The position numbers and the translations under genes were made by a program. The notes under the pieces were generated by a model. The model made no database searches and was not told the DNA's origin. It saw only the letters and a list, made by a program, of their open reading frames with translations. Shown piece by piece: positions 7,832 to 12,783 of a stretch of 15,642 nucleotides of DNA; positions within the stretch are counted from its first letter, which is position 1, and every line of letters starts with the position of its first letter. Source of the DNA: Deltaproteobacteria bacterium (GTDB lineage Bacteria > Desulfobacterota_C > Deferrisomatia > Deferrisomatales > JACRMM01); assembly GCA_016218905.1 (NCBI GenBank), contig JACRCS010000817.1:1-15642 (forward strand), read 5' to 3'.

Positions 7832-7854
7832 TCCCCCAATCGCTTTTGGGAGGG
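7829..7854 (+). promoter_or_regulatory. Hairpin covering the kinase gene's ribosome-binding site
   Basis: CCTTCCCCCAA (7829-7839) is nearly complementary to TTTTGGGAGGG (7844-7854), with a wobble and two mismatches. The right arm includes the GGGAGGG Shine-Dalgarno of the TTG start at 7859. If the left arm is transcribed it could hide the site and lower translation. If transcription starts at about 7838 most of the stem is lost. Confidence 0.35.
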
Positions 7855-7858
7855 TGCC

Positions 7859-9448
7859 TTGGAGCTCGCCCAGATCCTCGGGGCGCTTTCGGCCCCGGAT
7901 GCTTACCCCCACCCCGTCGGGACGGTCGAGGTCCGCCATACCCACATCTCGGCCGTGTTCCTCGCCGGCCCCTACGCCTACAAGGTCAAGAAGCCCGTCG
8001 ACCTCGCCTTCCTCGACTTCACGACCCTGGAGAAACGCCGCCACTTCTGCCTGGAGGAGGTGAGGCTGAACCATCGCCTCGCTCCGAGGGTCTACCTCGG
8101 AGTGGTGCCGATCTCGCTCACGGAGGGGGCGCTGCGCATCGACACGCCGGGAGAAGTAGTCGAGTGGGCCGTCTGGATGGAGAGGCTCCCCGACGAGGCG
8201 GCACTCGGCCGGCTGGTGGAGCGCGGGGCGGCGGACGGGGAGCTCCTCGGCGAGATCGGCCGCCGGATCGCCCAGTTCCACTCTCACGCCCAAGCGGGTC
8301 CCCACGTCGCGCGCTTTGGACGCTTCCCCGTCGTCGCGAGAAATGCCCGCGAGAACTTCGAGCAGTCCGCGGTCCAGGTGGGCACCACGGTCAGCTCGGA
8401 GGTCTTCGGGCGGGCCGGCCGGGCGACCAACGAGGCGCTCGAGCGCCTCCACGACCTGATCGAGGTCCGGGCCCTGCGGGGAGTCCCCCGGGACACCCAC
8501 GGGGACCTCCACCTCGATCACATCTACTCGTTTCCCGAGCGGCCGCGGCCCGACGACCTCGCCATCGTGGACTGCGTCGAGTTCAACGAACGCTTCCGCT
8601 ACGCCGATCCCGTGGCGGACGCGGCGTTCCTCGCCATGGATCTGCAGTTCGTCGGCCGGCCGGAGCTCGGCCGAGCCTTCACCGACGCGTACTTCGAGGC
8701 TGCGGACGACCCGGAGGGGCAGCGGCTCCTCGCGTTCTACGTCTCGTACCGCGCCGCCGTGCGGGCCAAGGTGGAGGGCTTCAAGGCATCGGAGCCGGAG
8801 GTCCCCGAAACCGCCCGGCAGCTCGCCCTCCAGCGCTCCCGCGCCCACTGGCTCCTCGCCCTCTCGGCTCTGGAGGCTCGCGACCGGAAACCGTGCCTGG
8901 TGCTCGTGGGGGGGCTCCCCGGCACGGGGAAGTCCACGCTGGCGAGGAACCTGGCGGAGAAGGGAGGCTTCGAGCTCGTCTCCTCCGACGCGGTGAGGAA
9001 GGAGCTCGCCGGAATCCCGCGCGGGGAGTCGGCCGCGGCCGCCTTCGGCGAGGGGATCTATACGTCCGAGTGGAACGACCGGACATACGCCGAGTGCCGG
9101 AGGAGGGCCGAGCGGGCGATCTACCTCGGCCGAAGAGTCATCGTGGACGCGAGCTTCCGAGAAGAGGCGCGCCGCAGACAGTTCCTGGAGCTCGCCCGGC
9201 GCTGGGCCGTGCCCGGCCTCCTGCTCCTCCGGACCGCGGGGAGCGAGGCCGTTCGGGAGCGGCTCGCCCGCCGGAAGGGCGACGCTTCGGACGCTGATTG
9301 GGCCGTGTATCTGAGGGCGGCGGAGGCTTGGGAGCCGCCCGGGAGCGAGGCGCTCGCCGCGATCCGGGAAGTGCCGGCCGCAGCGGACAAGCTCCAGGCG
9401 ATGGACGAGGGGCTGGCGGTGCTCCGCGCCGAGGGTCTGGCCTCCTAG
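7859..9448 (+). CDS. Fused aminoglycoside phosphotransferase-like / P-loop kinase protein
   Basis: A 529-residue two-domain protein. The N-terminal half resembles the aminoglycoside/choline kinase fold: AYKVKKPV (40-47) with candidate ATP-binding lysines, then the catalytic-loop signature THGDLHLDHI (213-222) and IVDCVEFNERFRYAD (236-250) with the metal-binding acidic residue. The C-terminal part begins with LVGGLPGTGKSTLA (349-362), a Walker A motif, followed by SSDAVRKEL, as in zeta-toxin/AAA_33-type small-molecule kinases. This fusion is a known widespread but functionally uncharacterised arrangement (COG2187 plus COG0645). I do not infer antibiotic resistance from the fold. The start is TTG 7859 behind GGGAGGG. 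The TAG stop shares three bases with the stop of the convergent small gene. Confidence 0.88.
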   Translation: MELAQILGALSAPDAYPHPVGTVEVRHTHISAVFLAGPYAYKVKKPVDLAFLDFTTLEKRRHFCLEEVRLNHRLAPRVYLGVVPISLTEGALRIDTPGEVVEWAVWMERLPDEAALGRLVERGAADGELLGEIGRRIAQFHSHAQAGPHVARFGRFPVVARNARENFEQSAVQVGTTVSSEVFGRAGRATNEALERLHDLIEVRALRGVPRDTHGDLHLDHIYSFPERPRPDDLAIVDCVEFNERFRYADPVADAAFLAMDLQFVGRPELGRAFTDAYFEAADDPEGQRLLAFYVSYRAAVRAKVEGFKASEPEVPETARQLALQRSRAHWLLALSALEARDRKPCLVLVGGLPGTGKSTLARNLAEKGGFELVSSDAVRKELAGIPRGESAAAAFGEGIYTSEWNDRTYAECRRRAERAIYLGRRVIVDASFREEARRRQFLELARRWAVPGLLLLRTAGSEAVRERLARRKGDASDADWAVYLRAAEAWEPPGSEALAAIREVPAAADKLQAMDEGLAVLRAEGLAS

Positions 9449-9693
9449 GCCTTCGCGAAGGTCCCCACCTTCAGATCTTCCTCGAAGTCCGGGAGCCAGT
9501 CCTTTCCGCCCCCGAAGTAGTAGGTCCGCATCTCGCCGTTCGACCGCAAGGTCACGGTCACGCTGCCCCGCGTCGGGTACTCCTCGCTCGGCACCCGGAC
9601 GTCCAGGTCCTTGCGCACGACGAAGTCCTCGTCCTTGAACCCGTACTTCCCCACGACGGCCTTGAAGGGGTCACGGTGCGTCAGCTCGATCAT
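9445..9693 (-). CDS. Small conserved-looking protein of unknown function (82 residues)
   Basis: I do not recognise the family. GGAGGAA lies upstream of ATG 9693 at good spacing, and the protein has balanced composition, unlike the arginine-rich shadow frames. It starts MIELTHRDPFKAVVGKYGFK, is acidic to neutral, lacks cysteine and transmembrane segments, and looks mainly beta (DVRVPSEEYPTRGSVTVTLR, residues 31-50) with a Gly-Trp segment YYFGGGKDWLPDF near the C-terminus. It should be a small soluble cytoplasmic protein. Its stop overlaps that of the kinase-like gene in a CTAG palindrome, leaving no room for a terminator. It is divergent from the reductive dehalogenase-like gene, whose promoter region it shares. 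Confidence 0.75.
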   Translation of the reverse strand: MIELTHRDPFKAVVGKYGFKDEDFVVRKDLDVRVPSEEYPTRGSVTVTLRSNGEMRTYYFGGGKDWLPDFEEDLKVGTFAKA

Positions 9694-9751
9694 GCCTTTC
9701 CTCCCGCCGGCAGATCGGCCGGGTTCGCGGAGTACGGCGAGTCGGCCCGCC

Positions 9752-9779
9752 TTGGGCACGACGTTTCTTTTCTGATAAC
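9752..9779 (+). promoter_or_regulatory. Weak candidate promoter of the reductive dehalogenase-like gene
   Basis: TTGGGC (9752-9757) and GATAAC (9774-9779) are 16 bases apart in the most AT-rich part of the 122-base intergenic region. A start near 9786 would give a leader of about 30 bases. In it, GCAAC (9791-9795) can pair with GTTGC (9809-9813), touching the GGGAGGT ribosome-binding site. Confidence 0.3.
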
Positions 9780-9815
9780 CTGTCGCAAACGCAACTTATC
9801 CACGGGAGGTTGCCC

Positions 9816-11063
9816 ATGCCAAGCGTCTTCGGTTCCGACGGCCGCGTGAGATGCCGTCTCGACCGCCCCGACCCCTTTCCGGTGCACACCCTGAAGCGCG
9901 TGGACCGGCCGACGACCGCCATCCAGGCGGACCGGATTCAACGCGTGGACGAACGGGAGAGCGGCTTCAACCGCAGCGGGCGGGGAGACTACGGCCCCTT
10001 CGTGAAGAAGGAGCGCCCGCGCATGGTGCCGAAGCACCCCCTGTCGGCCGCCCTCGTCACCATGCAGGGCATGCTGGGCCACCTGGTGGACGCGGGGCAG
10101 GCGCTGCCGGTCAACCCGGCCCCCCAGAACGGCCCCATGCCCTCCCTGGCCGCCGTCGCCGCCCAGCGGGCCCCCGGGACCGATGATCCTTCGAAGATGG
10201 CCCGGCACATCAAGGAGACGGCCTACTTCCTGCGCGCCGACGCGGTAGGAATCTGCGAGCTTCCGCCTTATGCGGTCTACTCCCACAGCGTGTTCACCGG
10301 GCAGCCGATCGACCTCACGCACAAGTACGCCATCGGCATCCTGGTGGACCAGGACTGGCGCACCGCCTCCGCGTTCAGCGGCCGCGACTGGATCAGCAAC
10401 TCCATGAGCTTCATGTCCTACTCGGCGTCGGGGTTCATCGCCTGCCTCCTGGCCGACTACATCCGCAGGCTCGGCTACCCGGCCCGCGCCCACCACGCGC
10501 GCAACTACCAGGTCGTTCTCCCGCCCATTTTCCTTCTGGCGGGGCTCGGAGAGATGTCCCGTATCGGCGACATCGTCGTCCATCCCTTCCTCGGGCCCCG
10601 TTTCAAGGGAGCCGTCGTGACGACGGACCTGCCCCTCGCCGTCGACAAGCCCGTCGACTTCGGCCTCCAGGACTTCTGTTCGAAGTGCAAGAAGTGCGCG
10701 CGGGAGTGCCCGTCGGGCGCCATCAGCGACGGCGGCAAGGTCCTGCACAACGGCTACGAGAAGTGGCCCGTCGACGTGAAGAAGTGCACGTCCATGCGGG
10801 TCGCCAACCAAAAGGGGTGCGGCTGCGGCACCTGCATTAAGGTGTGCCCCTGGAGTAAGCCCTTCACCCCCTTTCACCGGCTGGTGAACTGGACGATGCG
10901 CAACCTCCCGGCTGCCCGAAACCTCGCCATCTGGGGTGACGACCTGCTCGGCTACGGCAAGGCCAGGCCGGAGCAGAAGTGGTGGCTCGACGTGGAGGAC
11001 GTGGACGGCTCCCTCCAGGTGCCGAAGAACGCCGTGGAAGACGCGCAGTTCCTGGACGAGTAA
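9816..11063 (+). CDS. Cytoplasmic reductive dehalogenase-like corrinoid iron-sulfur protein (RdhA family)
   Basis: A 415-residue protein with the core of a cobalamin-dependent reductive dehalogenase, which removes halogen from organohalides using two [4Fe-4S] clusters. The corrinoid domain carries IRRLGYPARAHHARNYQVVLPP (two parts: residues 216-225 and 226-237) and AGLGEMSRIGDIVVHPFLGPR (242-262). The ferredoxin part has Cys288-x2-Cys291-x2-Cys294-x3-Cys298-Pro and a second group with Cys324, Cys335, Cys337, Cys340, Cys344-Pro. ATG 9816 follows GGGAGGT. There is no Tat signal, no transmembrane segment and no rdhB anchor gene nearby, so it should be cytoplasmic. It also lacks the fused flavin/ferredoxin reductase domain of soluble catabolic enzymes such as NpRdhA. 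I cannot place the catalytic Tyr with certainty. The related QueG fits worse. Substrate unknown. Confidence 0.88.
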   Translation: MPSVFGSDGRVRCRLDRPDPFPVHTLKRVDRPTTAIQADRIQRVDERESGFNRSGRGDYGPFVKKERPRMVPKHPLSAALVTMQGMLGHLVDAGQALPVNPAPQNGPMPSLAAVAAQRAPGTDDPSKMARHIKETAYFLRADAVGICELPPYAVYSHSVFTGQPIDLTHKYAIGILVDQDWRTASAFSGRDWISNSMSFMSYSASGFIACLLADYIRRLGYPARAHHARNYQVVLPPIFLLAGLGEMSRIGDIVVHPFLGPRFKGAVVTTDLPLAVDKPVDFGLQDFCSKCKKCARECPSGAISDGGKVLHNGYEKWPVDVKKCTSMRVANQKGCGCGTCIKVCPWSKPFTPFHRLVNWTMRNLPAARNLAIWGDDLLGYGKARPEQKWWLDVEDVDGSLQVPKNAVEDAQFLDE

Positions 11064-11080
11064 GTCTGCGGCAGCGCCCG

Positions 11081-11096
11081 GGCGGGGATCTCCGCC
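11081..11096 (+). terminator. Short stem-loop after the reductive dehalogenase-like gene
   Basis: GGCGGG-GATC-TCCGCC forms a six-pair stem (one G-U) starting 17 bases past the stop. There is no U-run, so termination would be weak or Rho-assisted. It lies just ahead of the candidate promoter for the regulator gene. Confidence 0.3.
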
Positions 11097-11110
11097 GTTA
11101 GAGCAACTCG

Positions 11111-11140
11111 TTGACGGGTTCCCGACCTTTGGACTAAGGT
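11111..11140 (+). promoter_or_regulatory. Candidate promoter of the LuxR-type regulator gene, followed by a leader hairpin
   Basis: TTGACG (11111-11116) and TAAGGT (11135-11140) are 18 bases apart. Just after it, GAGGGG (11141-11146) and CCCCTC (11154-11159) form a six-pair hairpin at the predicted 5' end of the transcript. A start near 11147 would fall after the in-frame GTG at 11139, which supports ATG 11175 as the translation start. Confidence 0.35.
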
Positions 11141-11174
11141 GAGGGGAGACCACCCCCTCTCCCTGTGGAAACCG

Positions 11175-12323
11175 ATGGACGACGGGTCCGGCCTCGGCCG
11201 GAGTGAGCTGCAAGGCCTCCTCGATCTCTCCTGTTCGGTCACGAGCGGTTCCGGGCTGGACGACTTCCGGAAGCGGGCCCTCCTGCTCCTCCGGGAGACG
11301 TTCTCCTCGTTCGCGGCGAACTTCTTCATCACGGACGCCGACGCCGCGGCGCTCAACATCTCGAACGTGGTGGCCGACGGGGTCGACCCGGCGGCCTTCG
11401 GCCCCTACCGGGCCTACTACCAGTACCTGGACCCGTTCCTCCAGCGCCCCCTCGAAAGCATCGGCACGAGCCTGCTCGACGAGATCGTCGACATCGAAGA
11501 GTTCCGGCGCAGCGAGTACTACAACGACTTCATCAAGCCCCAGGGGATCTACCACCAGGTGGGTATGTCGCTGGTGGTGCGGGGGAGGTGCCTCGGGGTC
11601 ATCGCCCTCTTCCGGACCGCCGCCCAGCCCAACTACACGCCGGAGGAGCAGAGCCGCATCTCGCTCATGCTCCCGTACCTGGCCAACGACCTGGAGCGCG
11701 CCCTCACGCTCGAGTACGCCAAGCAGAAGAAGTGGATTCTCGAGGCTTCTCTGCAGACGCTCGGGGGGCAGGCGATCGTCGTGCTCGATCTGCGCATGAA
11801 CGTGATCTTCGCCAACGAGGAGGCCCAGTCCATCTTCGATCCGGAAGGAAAGGCCCGGACGACCTTCGGCCCCTTCGGAAAGCTCCCCTGCCCCGTCATC
11901 CCCGAGGGCGTGCGCGCCCTCTGCGCCCAGACGGCCCGCAAGCTCCTGGAAGGGCAGAGCCAAGCCGAAGACCCGGTGGCGCTCTCCTGGTCCGACACGA
12001 AGGGCCGCCCCTGCACTGGAGACCTCAGGGTGATCTCCGGCTACTTCTTCGGCCAGAAGGCCCACTTCATCGTCCTCCACGCGACCCGGTCGACCGCGGC
12101 GTCCGTCCGGATCGACGCCACCCTGGCGGACAGATACCACCTCACCCCGCGGGAGCTGGAAATCGCCGCGGAGGCGCTCCGCGGCTCGGGGAATCCCGAG
12201 ATCGCCGATCACCTCTGCATCAGCATTCACACCGTCGAGAACCACCTGAAGAATATCTTCCGGAAGATGGGCGCGCGCAGCCGGACCGAGATGGTCTGCC
12301 GCCTCCTCGAGCCGGTGAGATGA
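11175..12323 (+). CDS. GAF/PAS-like sensor regulator with C-terminal LuxR helix-turn-helix
   Basis: One-component transcription regulator of 382 residues. Residues about 27-185 form a GAF-like sensory domain of the type found in LuxR regulators, with YLDPFLQ (84-90), EEFRRSEYYNDFIKPQGI (108-125) and GVIALFR (141-147). Residues about 195-302 look PAS-like (IVVLDLRMNVIFANEEAQSIF in part: 201-213). The C-terminus (320-382) is a LuxR/GerE HTH: LTPRELEIA, then NPEIADHLCISIHTVENHLK with the recognition helix, and KMGARSRTEM. Neither start candidate has a clear Shine-Dalgarno. I prefer ATG 11175; GTG 11139 adds 12 residues that look unlike protein. It lies 111 bases after the rdhA-like gene and 22 bases before the GcvH-like gene, so it may regulate this group. 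The ligand is unknown. Confidence 0.88.
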   Translation: MDDGSGLGRSELQGLLDLSCSVTSGSGLDDFRKRALLLLRETFSSFAANFFITDADAAALNISNVVADGVDPAAFGPYRAYYQYLDPFLQRPLESIGTSLLDEIVDIEEFRRSEYYNDFIKPQGIYHQVGMSLVVRGRCLGVIALFRTAAQPNYTPEEQSRISLMLPYLANDLERALTLEYAKQKKWILEASLQTLGGQAIVVLDLRMNVIFANEEAQSIFDPEGKARTTFGPFGKLPCPVIPEGVRALCAQTARKLLEGQSQAEDPVALSWSDTKGRPCTGDLRVISGYFFGQKAHFIVLHATRSTAASVRIDATLADRYHLTPRELEIAAEALRGSGNPEIADHLCISIHTVENHLKNIFRKMGARSRTEMVCRLLEPVR

Positions 12324-12345
12324 CCGGACCTCAAGGCCACGTGGA

Positions 12346-12783
12346 ATGAAGATCGAGAAGTGGCACTTTCCGGACGAACTGCTGTACGACGGGAACCACC
12401 AGTGGGTGCGGTTCCTGAAGGGCACGGCGAGGACGGGCCTCACGGACTTCGGCCAGGGGGTCCGGGGCGACATCCTCTACGTGCAGCTCCCGGCGGTGGG
12501 CGCGCGCGTGAAGGCGGGCGAGGCGGTCGCCTCCATGGAGACCGGCAAGTGGGTCGGCCGCATCTACAGCCCCTGCGACGGCACCATCGCCGCCGTAAAC
12601 ACCCCTCTCCTGGAAGCGCCCCAACGGATCAATGAAGAGCCGTACGGCGACGGCTGGATCTTCGAGGTACGAGAAGACGCGCAGGGCAGCCGGGCCGAGC
12701 TGCGCCAGGGCGAGGCGTTCCGCGCTTGGCTCGCCGAGGAGGCCGAGCGCTACGGCCTGCCAACCCCTCAGTCCGTGCCGTAG
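12346..12783 (+). CDS. gcvH: GcvH-like lipoyl-carrier protein
   Basis: Lipoyl-domain protein of 145 residues resembling glycine-cleavage H protein, which carries aminomethyl groups on a lipoyl lysine. Visible family features are WVRFLKGTARTGLTDFGQG (20-38), GDILYVQLPAVGARVKAGE (41-59), the lipoyl site METGKWVGRIYSP with Lys68, and INEEPYGDGWIFEV (95-108). The lipoyl site has METGK where canonical H proteins have ESVK, so it may be a paralog with another partner. No gcvT, gcvP or lipoate ligase gene is in the window. It begins 22 bases after the regulator gene, without a strong ribosome-binding site, and is probably cotranscribed. The last 16 bases overlap the 3' end of the convergent cytochrome gene. 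Confidence 0.85.
   Translation: MKIEKWHFPDELLYDGNHQWVRFLKGTARTGLTDFGQGVRGDILYVQLPAVGARVKAGEAVASMETGKWVGRIYSPCDGTIAAVNTPLLEAPQRINEEPYGDGWIFEVREDAQGSRAELRQGEAFRAWLAEEAERYGLPTPQSVP

Larger units (their letters stand above)
7383..7858. other. Divergent intergenic region without a supportable gene
   Basis: This 476-base stretch lies between the starts of the 3D-domain gene (minus) and the kinase-like gene (plus). Open frames here have arginine- and proline-rich translations without recognisable family features or good ribosome-binding sites. The right end contains a candidate promoter (7803-7831) and a hairpin around the ribosome-binding site (7829-7854). I see no tRNA-like cloverleaf or repeat array. 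Confidence 0.6.

Noticed and set aside
7769..8848. A 359-codon minus-strand frame opposite the kinase-like gene
   Set aside because: It covers the HGDLHLDH region of a clear plus-strand protein, has low-complexity composition and lacks family motifs.
7859..9448. Aminoglycoside-resistance gene
   Set aside because: Only the kinase fold is shared. The fusion to a P-loop kinase is widespread in environmental bacteria and has no established link to resistance.
9816..11063. Epoxyqueuosine reductase QueG instead of an RdhA-like protein
   Set aside because: QueG shares the corrinoid and iron-sulfur architecture, but the AGLGEMSRIGD and NYQVVLPP segments and the spacing before the cysteines fit reductive dehalogenases better. 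Phylogeny would settle it.
9690..12473. A 927-codon open frame on the minus strand, antisense to the RdhA-like and regulator genes
   Set aside because: Its translation is rich in Gly, Val, Arg and His without domains, and it mirrors the codon pattern of two well-supported plus-strand genes. Long antisense frames are expected at this GC content.
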